DNA of 64,000 nucleotides from an uncultured Alteromonadaceae bacterium (GTDB lineage Bacteria; Pseudomonadota; Gammaproteobacteria; Enterobacterales; Alteromonadaceae), in NCBI GenBank assembly GCA_913056495.1, contig CAJXMO010000002.1, forward strand, positions 1 through 64,000, given 5' to 3'. Below are positions 37,003 through 44,835 of the stretch, one piece after another. Position 1 is the first letter of the stretch. Each line of letters begins with the position of its first letter. A program made the position numbers and the translations under genes. The notes under the pieces were generated by a model. It did not search any database. It saw nothing but the letters and a program-made list of their open reading frames with translations, and was not told the origin of the DNA.

Positions 37003-37818
37003 CTAAGCTTTTTGATTTATAGTTAGTCGCTCTATGTTACTATTTATAGCCACGCCCGAACGATCATAACTAATGAATGGGAAAGTAGATTTTCCTTCTA
37101 ATTCTTTTATTTCCGACTCAACTACATTTGACATTTCTTTTTCAATAGCAGCATGTACCCTGAACATTTCTTCGTTTGTTTCTTTGATAGTTTTTTCTAG
37201 AGCTTCCATTGCACTTCCCAGCATCGGTAACTTTGATAGTTCACTCCACATATAATTTTTGAGGAATGAAATTAAGAACTCCCATGCGCTATTTAGGGAA
37301 AAGTATGAGCCATTTCTATTCTGTTTCAAAGTTGCTAAAACTTTACCCAATGCAGTAGTCATTGTTCTACTATCAATTTCACCGCTTGATTGAATATCTT
37401 CGAGAATTTTAATTATTTCATCAAATAATTCTGGAATTCTACTTTCTGACTTATAGTGTTCATAAATAGAGTCGAAATCGAATGCTTTTTCATCAGAATT
37501 TTCAAATGCCCATTTATGTGCCTTAATTACTGCAATATTCTCTATCAGGTGATTTATAAGTTGTGTTTGTTTCCAACTCTTACTCACAAAGTAATGTAGG
37601 CCTTGAATTAAACTAGGTAACCAAGCAGGTGTATCTTGTTTTGCTATTGCAGATTGCAGATCCTTCGATTTCTTTAACGCGTCTTCAGCTTTTGTTACTT
37701 TATTCTGTGCATTTTCGCCAACAAGAGCTTGAACTAACTGATCTAATGATGAAATTAAATCTTTATGCTTTTCTATTACGAAACGCATAAAAACTAGAAC
37801 ACTTTCATTTGTACTCAA
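37003..37818 (-). CDS. Unknown helical protein, third gene cassette
   Basis: A 271-residue protein predicted to be mostly helical and soluble; I do not recognise the family. It starts at a TTG with a strong AGGAGAG site 7 bases upstream; the next in-frame Met is residue 11. Residues 15-55 (KHKDLISSLDQLVQALVGEN onward) and 195-245 (AMEALEKTIKETNEEMFRVH onward) look like coiled coil. The C terminus (RSGVAINSNIERLTINQKA) is not charged like the rest. It fills a gene cassette: the cassette begins TTAGTGCTAC at the attC junction and the stop codon is followed by the matching GTAGCAC, after which the attC is lost. Low GC and rare-codon use agree with recent acquisition. Confidence 0.75.
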   Translation of the reverse strand: MSTNESVLVFMRFVIEKHKDLISSLDQLVQALVGENAQNKVTKAEDALKKSKDLQSAIAKQDTPAWLPSLIQGLHYFVSKSWKQTQLINHLIENIAVIKAHKWAFENSDEKAFDFDSIYEHYKSESRIPELFDEIIKILEDIQSSGEIDSRTMTTALGKVLATLKQNRNGSYFSLNSAWEFLISFLKNYMWSELSKLPMLGSAMEALEKTIKETNEEMFRVHAAIEKEMSNVVESEIKELEGKSTFPFISYDRSGVAINSNIERLTINQKA

Positions 37819-37834
37819 CGATACTCTCCTGTAG

Positions 37835-37924
37835 CACTAACGCCTCGCTTAACCGGCGCAAAATAGCAAGCTAAAATTGGCGACGAAAGAGCGCAAGCCT
37901 GCTGTTTTGCGTCCCTTGGTTAAC
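37835..37924 (-). other. attC recombination site of cassette 2, interrupted by an intron
   Basis: On the minus strand this holds the inner arms and right end of an attC: a long imperfect inverted repeat (TTAACC pairs with GGTTAA, CGCAAAA with TTTTGCG, AGCA with TGCT) ending in GAGGC-GTTAGTG, the R' core site. The missing left core (R'') is found on the far side of the intron at 38453-38458 as AGCTAA, which matches the first bases of its own cassette (TTAGCT at 38924-38919), as integron rules demand. Confidence 0.8.
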
Positions 37925-38452
37925 GCCCGACATGGGCATCAACTAATGAGATGAAAGTCCTCTGTAGGAAGATCACTGTTTAAATAACTGATTGTTATTT
38001 AACGATACCTACTAGCGAATGGCAAGTGCAAATCCGCAAGGGGTTGTATGGAGGACTGATATATTGCTCCTGCAATATCAGCATTTCCGCCATCCATGGC
38101 GGTCAAGCCGCTAGCAAAATTGCGAGCTGATGAACAACGACTGCATGGATGCAGAAGGTAGGGGATGCAGAAGGTAGGGGATGCAGGAGGCCAAAGCTGA
38201 GTAGTCAAACGCCCATCGTAATGGTTGGGATACGGTGAAGGCCTGAATCTGAAAATCAATAAGGAGCCTGCTCAGCTCATTATTTAGTATCCGACCGGAC
38301 AAAGAAATAATGGCGAAAAGAACAGAAACCATTATTGGGGTGCAAAGGAGCTAATCGGCCGGTGCATTTTAAACATTTTCAGGAAACGCCCTGTGCGGAG
38401 CCGCATGCAGGGTGTTGTGGGGGCTTAGCGTTAGATACCCTCGGCTACCTGA
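37925..38452 (+). mobile_element. Group II intron without a reverse transcriptase, inserted in an attC site
   Basis: About 530 nt on the plus strand, opposite to the cassettes. The 3' part has the catalytic domain V hairpin: CGCCCTG / CAGGGTG lower stem with CGC triad, a two-base TG bulge and TGCGGAGCCGCA upper arm (38387-38414). It is followed by GTGGGGGC, a domain VI-like segment and a typical end CGGCTACCTGAT (to about 38452). The 5' end near GCCCGACATGGGC (37925) resembles the GTGCGAC-type start of class C introns, with two differences. Upstream of domain V, GGGTGCAAAGGAGCTAATCGG runs straight through a short loop into GAAACGCC: domain IV carries no protein gene. Insertion into attC on the bottom strand is the known habit of group IIC-attC introns. 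Boundaries are uncertain by several bases. It would need a maturase from elsewhere. Confidence 0.78.
38149..38186 (+). repeat. 16-bp tandem duplication inside the intron
   Basis: ATGCAGAAGGTAGGGG occurs twice in direct succession (38149-38164 and 38165-38180) and a third copy begins ATGCAGGAGG at 38181. The duplication lies in the internal domains of the intron and may affect folding. Confidence 0.85.
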
Positions 38453-38902
38453 TTAGCTGTAACTTTTTCGCAGAATATTCATTTCTTTTTTTAACTGAAC
38501 CTTAAATTTTTCAGTTATTTCCAGAATCTTGGGAATATCGTTCATTCTAGCTGTTGGATTTTCAAAAGTCCCATCACCTAATGACAAGCATTCGTCAATC
38601 ATACTCTGTAGTTCGGAACTAAGTAGGTGTTGGTGAGCAACAAAGTTTTGATAATTAGATTTATCTATAAAAAATGTTGGTAACGTTTGATTAGCTGACA
38701 CTATTACCGTATACATGGGGCCATAAAGTGTTGAAAGCTTCTTATCAATTAAAGCTTTTTTTTCCTTCTTAGATTCTCTGAACCCATAAAGGATGACGTC
38801 TTTAAGCACCATAATTAAAATGGCGGTGATAGCACCAATTAGTGCAGGAATAACTACTTTCCCTGAATCTGTTGATAAATAAGATGCTAATGACTCTAGC
38901 AT
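38453..38902 (-). CDS. Small membrane-anchored protein of unknown function, second gene cassette
   Basis: A 149-residue protein. The start is taken at 38902 (MLESLASYLS): the GGAGG in ATGGAGGTTCGAATG is 5-6 bases upstream, while the ATG 12 bases earlier overlaps that site. One hydrophobic helix (about 16-38, VVIPALIGAITAILIMVLKD) is followed by a basic stop (RESKKEKK) and a helical cytoplasmic domain of about 100 residues. No family is recognised. The stop codon lies within the AGCTAA core of the attC that the intron interrupts. Carried on a cassette between a SIR2-like gene and another unknown. Confidence 0.72.
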   Translation of the reverse strand: MLESLASYLSTDSGKVVIPALIGAITAILIMVLKDVILYGFRESKKEKKALIDKKLSTLYGPMYTVIVSANQTLPTFFIDKSNYQNFVAHQHLLSSELQSMIDECLSLGDGTFENPTARMNDIPKILEITEKFKVQLKKEMNILRKSYS

Positions 38903-38918
38903 TCGAACCTCCATTTAT

Positions 38919-39015
38919 AGCTAACGCTCGATTAACGAGTTAAAAATTGCGGGCTAAAATTGAGCGAAGCGAAGAGCCCGCAAGCTTTTAATCCCTGTTT
39001 AATTGCTTGTTAAGC
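38919..39015 (-). other. Complete attC site of cassette 1
   Basis: A 97-bp attC read on the minus strand: R'' GCTTAAC (39015-39009) overlapping the stop codon of the SIR2-like gene, L'' ATTAA, a perfect 9-bp inner stem TTGCGGGCT / AGCCCGCAA around a loop, L' TTAAT and R' GTTAGCT (38925-38919). R'' with its flank (GCCGCTTAAC) is the exact complement of the start of its own cassette (GTTAAGCGGC at 40041-40032), as expected for a cassette excised and inserted by an integron integrase. Confidence 0.88.
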
Positions 39016-40017
39016 GGCTGGTTGGTTCCAGCACCCACTACTTTCACAGTTAAAGAAAACAACTTCAATATTTTGCCCAACATTATCGTAAATCATTTGA
39101 ACAACTCTATTACAATATGCTTGTTCATTATTGTATACAGATACTGCTATTCTTCTAACCCTTGACTCTCTTATTCTCCTTAAAATATGAATATCATGCT
39201 CCCCAAATCCCCATCCGAATATTGTTAGGTTGTCACCGATTTGAGGGATAACTTCTCTATAAATAGTATTCAAATAATGGCTGTTTTGAATTGCTGATAT
39301 TTTTTGAGAGGAGGTTCCTTCGCTAACAAACAAAGGGACATAGTTACTTGACCGCCAATAATTCAAGATAGATCTTAATAAATCATTTCCAGCGCGAGCT
39401 TCTAATTTGGTCTCTTGCTCTAGAACATTACGAGCCAGAACTAAGCTCCCATGAGGGTAGAAAACTAATGAGATATTCCGATCCCATTGGCTAATCGATT
39501 CTCGAAACCGCCACCAATCCGAATTAAATTCACCGTGAATTATACAATCTTTAAATGAATGGCCGTTATTAATACGATTTGCATACATTACAACCCAATA
39601 TAAAGTTAAATCATAATTGAGTGAAAAAATCGTATTAAACGCACTTAAAAAACTTGCAATATCTGGGAACTGGTGTTCAACCTCAAAGTATTCAGGGTGA
39701 ATGCTTTGAACCGCTCTAATTAAACAATCACGCACATGTTCGTAGGCAACCCTTGTTTGCTGATCAACTATTTCTAAAGCTGTATTTACTTTATTGGCTT
39801 GCCATACTAAGCGAAGTATAAGTTCAAAATCATCAGTACGAAAGTAGCCAAACAAGCGTTGCACCTGTTCAGTCAATAACCCATGGTCAATAGCGTGTTG
39901 CTTTAAAGAGCTGTAAGTAAAGTCTCGATCGATACTAATTGAAGCCCCATTTCCCAACAATATACTATCCGAGAATGCTCCAGAAATATCTGACCAATTA
40001 TAAATTTTATAGGGCAT
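39010..40017 (-). CDS. SIR2-like DUF4917 family protein, first gene cassette
   Basis: A 335-residue soluble protein. The Rossmann-type start ILLGNGASISID resembles the NAD-binding loop of SIR2-like proteins; FSLNYDLTLYW, FYPHGSLVLA (candidate catalytic His) and LTIFGWGFGEHDIHILR follow in the order seen in DUF4917/SIR2-like families. The start at 40017 (MPYKIYN) has a GGAG 6 bases upstream; the ATG at 40029 overlaps it. Several SIR2-like families deplete NAD during phage infection, so an anti-phage role is a fair guess, but nothing here proves activity. It is bounded by attC cores and is the first of three cassettes. Confidence 0.78.
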   Translation of the reverse strand: MPYKIYNWSDISGAFSDSILLGNGASISIDRDFTYSSLKQHAIDHGLLTEQVQRLFGYFRTDDFELILRLVWQANKVNTALEIVDQQTRVAYEHVRDCLIRAVQSIHPEYFEVEHQFPDIASFLSAFNTIFSLNYDLTLYWVVMYANRINNGHSFKDCIIHGEFNSDWWRFRESISQWDRNISLVFYPHGSLVLARNVLEQETKLEARAGNDLLRSILNYWRSSNYVPLFVSEGTSSQKISAIQNSHYLNTIYREVIPQIGDNLTIFGWGFGEHDIHILRRIRESRVRRIAVSVYNNEQAYCNRVVQMIYDNVGQNIEVVFFNCESSGCWNQPAA

Positions 40018-40211
40018 GCAGAACTCCATTTGCCGCTTAACAGCTTATTGATCATGATTCACAGTTTCCAGATTGATTCCTAACCGAAAACCCAGCAATA
40101 AAAAATAACTAATTTCAGAAACTTAGTTTATTTTAAATTAATGTCAACCGCAATTTTTGACTCTAGAAAGCAAGATTAGTATTAATCGAGAATAGACTGG
40201 CTTATTTTGAG
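40018..40211 (-). promoter_or_regulatory. Left boundary of the cassette array and possible cassette promoter
   Basis: The minus strand carries a core site GCTGTTAAGC at 40043-40034, where the first cassette begins (TTAAGCGGC). No attC palindrome precedes it, so it is either the remains of an attI site or a secondary site used once. A perfect -35 TTGACA lies about 80 bases upstream (near 40143) with TAAGTT 16 bases on as a weak -10, directed into the cassettes. No integrase gene is found on either strand here. Confidence 0.45.
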
Positions 40212-40763
40212 TTAACACTGAATCCATTTACGCTTGCTTTCCGGAGAACGCTGGATCTGATTAGATTTGGTCAGTTCATTTATTGCTCGTGTGAAATCTG
40301 ATTTGGATAGGCCCAATTGATTCTGCAATTCGGGACCAAGCGTTTTGGGTGATTTTAATGCAGCAAGAACTTTATCTACAGGCGATTTAGCTTCAGGTTT
40401 TGGTAGATTCACCACGTTACTTTTTTTTGTTCTTAAGCAGTTAAAACCTGCGCCAAGCTGCTTGCATTGGAATTCAAATGCTGTAAGCAAGCTTTCATCA
40501 TTGCTATGTAACTCAAACTGAACCGAGCCCAATTGTTGCTTATCTAGGGTCGACAAAATTCGAGCAAGATAAGCAATTATATAAAAGTCTGCTTGATTAG
40601 TCGCAGTGGGGTAATCGGAGAGGCAAAGGTATAGAGATTTTTCACATGCTAATTTTATAGCGTCTACTTTAGAGAAAACAAAAACTTTGTCTAATGGTGT
40701 TGCTTTTACTTTCTCAAGTGCTTTGAGACCAATATTTTCAGCATCCACAAAAATCATTTTCAT
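40212..40763 (-). CDS. NYN/PIN-like domain protein with C-terminal helical domain
   Basis: A 183-residue protein. MKMIFVDAENIGLKALEKV carries the first acidic residue and the Asn of a NYN/PIN-like ribonuclease fold (FVDAENIG), and YPTATNQADFYIIAYLARIL and VQFELHSNDESLLTAFEF supply the later acidic positions. The last 55 residues (VDKVLAALKSPKTLGPELQN onward) look like a small helix-turn-helix domain. The start is taken at the ATG at 40763; a TTG 15 bases upstream is the alternative. An RNase role is inferred from fold motifs only. It lies just outside the cassette array and shares its direction. Confidence 0.65.
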   Translation of the reverse strand: MKMIFVDAENIGLKALEKVKATPLDKVFVFSKVDAIKLACEKSLYLCLSDYPTATNQADFYIIAYLARILSTLDKQQLGSVQFELHSNDESLLTAFEFQCKQLGAGFNCLRTKKSNVVNLPKPEAKSPVDKVLAALKSPKTLGPELQNQLGLSKSDFTRAINELTKSNQIQRSPESKRKWIQC

Positions 40764-40824
40764 AGTTAATTCAGCCAATCCCTTTCCGATATTAAGATAA
40801 ATTTACATATTCAATCTAGATTTT

Positions 40825-41031
40825 TCAAACTTTATCTTTAGGCGCGTTTTGATCACACTTTTTACAGTTCAGTTCAAGCCCCAACATTTGTTTACGGCCA
40901 GCTTCAGTGACTACCCAAGGGCGATTAATAAAAGGCGGTTGATGGCGCACATGCTGAAAATGGTCGCAGCTCAGTTCTACAACCCAATCGCCTGCTTCAT
41001 CGAGATGATAACCGACTATTTTTTGTTTCAT
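40825..41031 (-). CDS. DUF3565 family protein
   Basis: A 68-residue protein of the DUF3565 family, starting MKQKIVGYHLDEAGDWVVEL and continuing with CDHFQHVRHQPPFINRPWV and a C-terminal pair ELNCKKC. The conserved Cys and His residues suggest a bound metal, probably zinc. Start at 41031 rather than 41097: the family begins here, and the longer frame would run into the Nudix gene. The function is unknown. It is 10 bases after the Nudix gene and probably co-transcribed with it and glnE. Confidence 0.85.
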   Translation of the reverse strand: MKQKIVGYHLDEAGDWVVELSCDHFQHVRHQPPFINRPWVVTEAGRKQMLGLELNCKKCDQNAPKDKV

Positions 41032-41041
41032 AGTTTTATCA

Positions 41042-41791
41042 TCAGATAATAAATAAATCGCGTTTTTCAATGCCTTTTTCAGTTGTTGCTGGTGCATCTG
41101 TCAGGCTTAAACCGGTTTGCTGTGAATGTCTGACCTGATTAACGACCTGACGAATAAACGTGCTTTGCTTTTCATCGGCAATAAACTCGTCAATATCTAA
41201 CCACTGAACTTCGGCAATTTCGTTTTCATCTTCAATACTGGTTTTTTCTGTGAGCGCGGTAAGCTGACAGATAAAATATAAATTAGATTTGCCATAGCGA
41301 TAGGGGTGCTTATGAACAAAGCCCACTACTTGCTTAAACTCGGCTGTGATACCTGTTTCTTCCAGTACTTCTCGTTCCGCAGCAATATGAATATCTTCAC
41401 CTAGCTCCACGTGGCCACCGGGCAGTTTAAATCCACGGTAATGGCCAAAATTGTCCCGCACCAGTAATACCTGATTGTTTTGATTAAAGACAACCGCGCC
41501 AGCACCTACGGTATGAGTCGGTGAAAAAGGCGCATAGGCATCTGCTTCGAGCCGGTAAATTAAAGTCACCTGATCACTCTGGCAATTATGAAATTCAAAA
41601 CCCTGCTGAGTGCACACCGGAATATACTCAGACTGCTCAATCGGTAAGGTAAGCCAGATAATTTTTTTGCCGGTTTGTCTCAGCTCGTTAATTAATGGAC
41701 GCAATAAGTCGTTAAAACGGCCAGCATCTACTTCTTTTTCTGTCAGGGTTAAATGAACACCGCCAAATGCGTTAAATTGGTAATTTATCAA
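41042..41791 (-). CDS. Nudix hydrolase with N-terminal GNAT-like domain (NUDT6-like)
   Basis: A 249-residue protein. Residues 1-85 look like the pre-Nudix domain of NUDT6-type proteins (LLRPLINELRQTGKKIIWLT, then CTQQGFEFHNC). The Nudix box GGHVELGEDIHIAAEREVLEETGI is read within residues 124-147 and all consensus residues (G-x5-E-x7-RE-x2-EE-x-G) are present, so it should hydrolyse a nucleoside diphosphate linked to another group; the substrate is unknown. It begins 2 bases after the glnE stop codon, so the two are an operon. Confidence 0.9.
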   Translation of the reverse strand: MINYQFNAFGGVHLTLTEKEVDAGRFNDLLRPLINELRQTGKKIIWLTLPIEQSEYIPVCTQQGFEFHNCQSDQVTLIYRLEADAYAPFSPTHTVGAGAVVFNQNNQVLLVRDNFGHYRGFKLPGGHVELGEDIHIAAEREVLEETGITAEFKQVVGFVHKHPYRYGKSNLYFICQLTALTEKTSIEDENEIAEVQWLDIDEFIADEKQSTFIRQVVNQVRHSQQTGLSLTDAPATTEKGIEKRDLFII

Positions 41792-41793
41792 AC

Positions 41794-44712
41794 TCAGGCC
41801 TCTTCAAATAATCTTTGCCAGATTGCTTTTACTTGTGTGATTGAATCCTGATACGGCGCAATTTCACTGATCACTTTTTTCTGTGCGAGTGCCAGTTTAT
41901 GGCCTTCGTTTCTAAATTGTTTATAGGCTTCAATCAGGATTTCGGCTTCATCTTGTGTAATCACACCTACTTCAGCCGCGACCCCTAAAATGCGGATGTT
42001 ATCTGACCATTTTGTCAACTCAGTGTATTGATGACTGTATGCCAGTACTAAATATTGGGTAATAAATTCAATATCGGTAATCCCGCCTCTGTCTTGTTTT
42101 AAATCAAAACAGGTTTCATCGCCTTTACTTAAATGATTAAACATTTTCAGACGCATTTCGGTGACATCGGTTTTGAGTTTTTGCTCATCTCTTTGTTGGG
42201 TCAGGATTTGCAGTCGGATTTTATCAAAATCTGCAATTAAATCCGGATCACCAACGACCGCTCGACTGCGCACTAATGCCTGATGTTCCCAGGTCCAGGC
42301 TTCTTCCTGCTGGTAGTTTTTAAAGCCGTTGACAGTCGCAACCAATAAACCAGAGTTGCCGGACGGACGCAGACGTAAATCCATTTCATATAAAATACCG
42401 GCATGAGTTTGCATTGAAAATATATGCATAATGCGCTGCGCCAGGCGAATATAAAACTGGGTAATGCCAATCGATTTATCGCCATTGGTTTGTTCGTCGC
42501 TTTTACGGTTATGGATAAATACTAAGTCCATATCTGAGCCATAACCAAACTCTAATCCGCCCAACTTACCGTAAGCCAATACGGCAAAACCTTTATCACT
42601 GCCGCTGAGCGAAGCCGGAATACCGTGTTTGCTGGCAACCTGCCACCAGGCTAGATTGACAACTTGTTCCAAAATAGCTTCAGCGAGCCAGGTTAAATGG
42701 TCGCTGACTTTCATTAGGGGTAAATAACCCATCACATCGGCTGCAGCGATTCTGAGCTGATAGGCATGTTTAAACTGACGCAGGGTATCCATTTGCTGCT
42801 CTAAATCATCTTCTTCGATTCTTAACAAACGTTCCCGTAAATCCTGTTTATATTGATTACCGTCGAGTTCGCGATATAACTGTCGAGGATCCAGCAGCTC
42901 ATCTAACAGGAAAGCTTGTTTATTTAATTGTTGTGCAATCCAAGGGCTGGCCTGCAAAAAGATTAAAAGCTGTTTGCAAGTGGCTTGATTTTCATAGAGC
43001 AGTTCAAGATAAGCTGTTCGGGTACATATCGCGATAATCAGCTCTCTGACCCGACTTAAAGTTACCTCAGGTTCAGAAGTTTCCAGACATTGTTCGATTA
43101 GGCGCGGCATGAGTTTATTCATGATTTCTGCACCGCGTGGACCTACAGCGCGCTTTTCCACATGTTGCTGGCAGTCTACTATTTGTTGCCAGAATGCTTC
43201 TGCATTCAGCTCAGGGTAATCCTGCTTTAAGTGTGAAAGCGCGATTTCACCGTTGAGCTGACTAATCCAGTAATCAAACTGAACTGATTCTTCATCTTCT
43301 TCATTTTCGTCGCGAATGATGTCATTGAAAATTTGATGAATCTGGCTCATTCGAAGATTGAGCGCTTGATAAAAAGAGTCCCAGTCTAAAAAACCCATTG
43401 CAATACTGAGTCTTTGTTTGTCTAAATCATTGTCGGGTAAAGTTTGTGTCTGCCGGTCAGCAATGGCCTGTAATATATGCTCAGCCTTTCGTAAAAAATA
43501 ATAACCATCGGTCAGTAGATCAATTTCATGTGCATTTAACTCACCGGCCTCTAATAAACGGTTAAGTGCTTTGCGGGTTGAGCGAGTGCGCAGCTCTGGC
43601 TCCCGACCGCCACGAATTAGCTGAAATGCCTGAACCACAAATTCAACTTCGCGAATGCCGCCTTCGCCTAGTTTTATATTATTATGCAGACCTTTACGTC
43701 GGTTTTCCTGAGCAATTAGCTTTTTCATTTTACGCAGGGCTTCTATCGCTGAAAAATCTATATATCTGCGGTAGACAAAAGGGCGAATCAACTGATTCAG
43801 GTAATCGAGTTCAGGGTGCTTTTGCCATCTTTCTGGGACTATAGTACGCGCTTTTAACATGGCGTATCTTTCCCAGTCTCGACCCTGCTCCTGATAATAA
43901 TCTTCAAGCATATTGTAACTCATTACCAAAGGACCGCTGTCACCATAGGGGCGTAGACGCATATCAACCCGGTATACAAAGCCGTCAGCAGTCACTTGAT
44001 GTAGGGCGGTTATCAGGCGCTGGCCTAAGCGGGTAAAAAATTCATGATTACTCAGACTTCGGCTCGCCCCCTGAGTCTGACCTGATTCCGGGTAACAGAA
44101 AATCAAATCAATATCGGATGAGAAGTTGAGTTCACCTCCACCCAGTTTACCCATCCCAAGCACAAAAAAAGGCTGCTCCTGACCGGGCGTATTATCATCA
44201 ATCGGGTAGCTGGTAGGCGTTCCGAAAGTGATAGTTAAATTCTGATACAGCCATTCCAGCGCTTCACTGATAAGCTGGTCAGCCAGCCCTGAAATAAAAT
44301 TGAAAGCCTGATCCAGATTGATGCTGCCATTAAAATCCTGCCAGGCAATCCACATCATTTGCTGTTTGCGATAGCGACGCAATAATTGGTGGAGGGCTTT
44401 TTCATCTTGGATTTCACTGCATTGTTGAACAAATTCTTGTTTTGCCTGACTAAAATGTTGCTCAGGTGATTGTTGGTCATCTAATTTGCTTAAAATGAAT
44501 TCGGGTTCAGCTAAAATAGATTCGCAAATAAAATCACTGAAAGCACAATGCCATTTTATTTTTTCTTGTAAATCAGGTGTTAACTGTTCAAACTGGTTAT
44601 GTCGATATATAATTTTTTGCCAGGCTTGCTCTGCAGCTTGTTGTAATTCTGCCGGCATTTCTGATAGCTGTGTGGCACAAGGAGAAAATAAATTGGTAAC
44701 ATTTGAAGCCAT
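41794..44712 (-). CDS. glnE: Bifunctional glutamine synthetase adenylyltransferase/deadenylase
   Basis: A 972-residue enzyme that adenylylates (inactivates) or deadenylylates glutamine synthetase in response to PII proteins and glutamine. Two nucleotidyltransferase halves are visible, each with the G-S-D-x-D motif: LGMGKLGGGELNFSSDIDLI (deadenylase half, about 180-200) and AYGKLGGLEFGYGSDMDLVF (adenylylase half, about 695-715). The regulatory helical regions between them are full length. The PII protein GlnK is encoded in this window too. It is the first gene of glnE-nudix-DUF3565. Confidence 0.95.
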   Translation of the reverse strand: MASNVTNLFSPCATQLSEMPAELQQAAEQAWQKIIYRHNQFEQLTPDLQEKIKWHCAFSDFICESILAEPEFILSKLDDQQSPEQHFSQAKQEFVQQCSEIQDEKALHQLLRRYRKQQMMWIAWQDFNGSINLDQAFNFISGLADQLISEALEWLYQNLTITFGTPTSYPIDDNTPGQEQPFFVLGMGKLGGGELNFSSDIDLIFCYPESGQTQGASRSLSNHEFFTRLGQRLITALHQVTADGFVYRVDMRLRPYGDSGPLVMSYNMLEDYYQEQGRDWERYAMLKARTIVPERWQKHPELDYLNQLIRPFVYRRYIDFSAIEALRKMKKLIAQENRRKGLHNNIKLGEGGIREVEFVVQAFQLIRGGREPELRTRSTRKALNRLLEAGELNAHEIDLLTDGYYFLRKAEHILQAIADRQTQTLPDNDLDKQRLSIAMGFLDWDSFYQALNLRMSQIHQIFNDIIRDENEEDEESVQFDYWISQLNGEIALSHLKQDYPELNAEAFWQQIVDCQQHVEKRAVGPRGAEIMNKLMPRLIEQCLETSEPEVTLSRVRELIIAICTRTAYLELLYENQATCKQLLIFLQASPWIAQQLNKQAFLLDELLDPRQLYRELDGNQYKQDLRERLLRIEEDDLEQQMDTLRQFKHAYQLRIAAADVMGYLPLMKVSDHLTWLAEAILEQVVNLAWWQVASKHGIPASLSGSDKGFAVLAYGKLGGLEFGYGSDMDLVFIHNRKSDEQTNGDKSIGITQFYIRLAQRIMHIFSMQTHAGILYEMDLRLRPSGNSGLLVATVNGFKNYQQEEAWTWEHQALVRSRAVVGDPDLIADFDKIRLQILTQQRDEQKLKTDVTEMRLKMFNHLSKGDETCFDLKQDRGGITDIEFITQYLVLAYSHQYTELTKWSDNIRILGVAAEVGVITQDEAEILIEAYKQFRNEGHKLALAQKKVISEIAPYQDSITQVKAIWQRLFEEA

Positions 44713-44835
44713 AAGCTTGCACCTTTTTGTTTGTTAATGCTTATTGTTGCGGTATTCGAGTGTATTGACTAAAGCGTTTAGCTCTGTACAGTACGTAAAA
44801 AATAACATTATCTCAATAAAAAAACAGGGGATAGT

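Noticed and set aside
37999..38332. Two minus-strand frames (86 and 73 codons) inside the intron
   Set aside because: They lie in the structured RNA region, cover the tandem duplication and have no family resemblance or ribosome site; the intron structure explains the sequence better.
40018..40211. Integron integrase or attI beside the cassettes
   Set aside because: No tyrosine-recombinase frame is present on either strand within several kilobases; only a single core site is seen.
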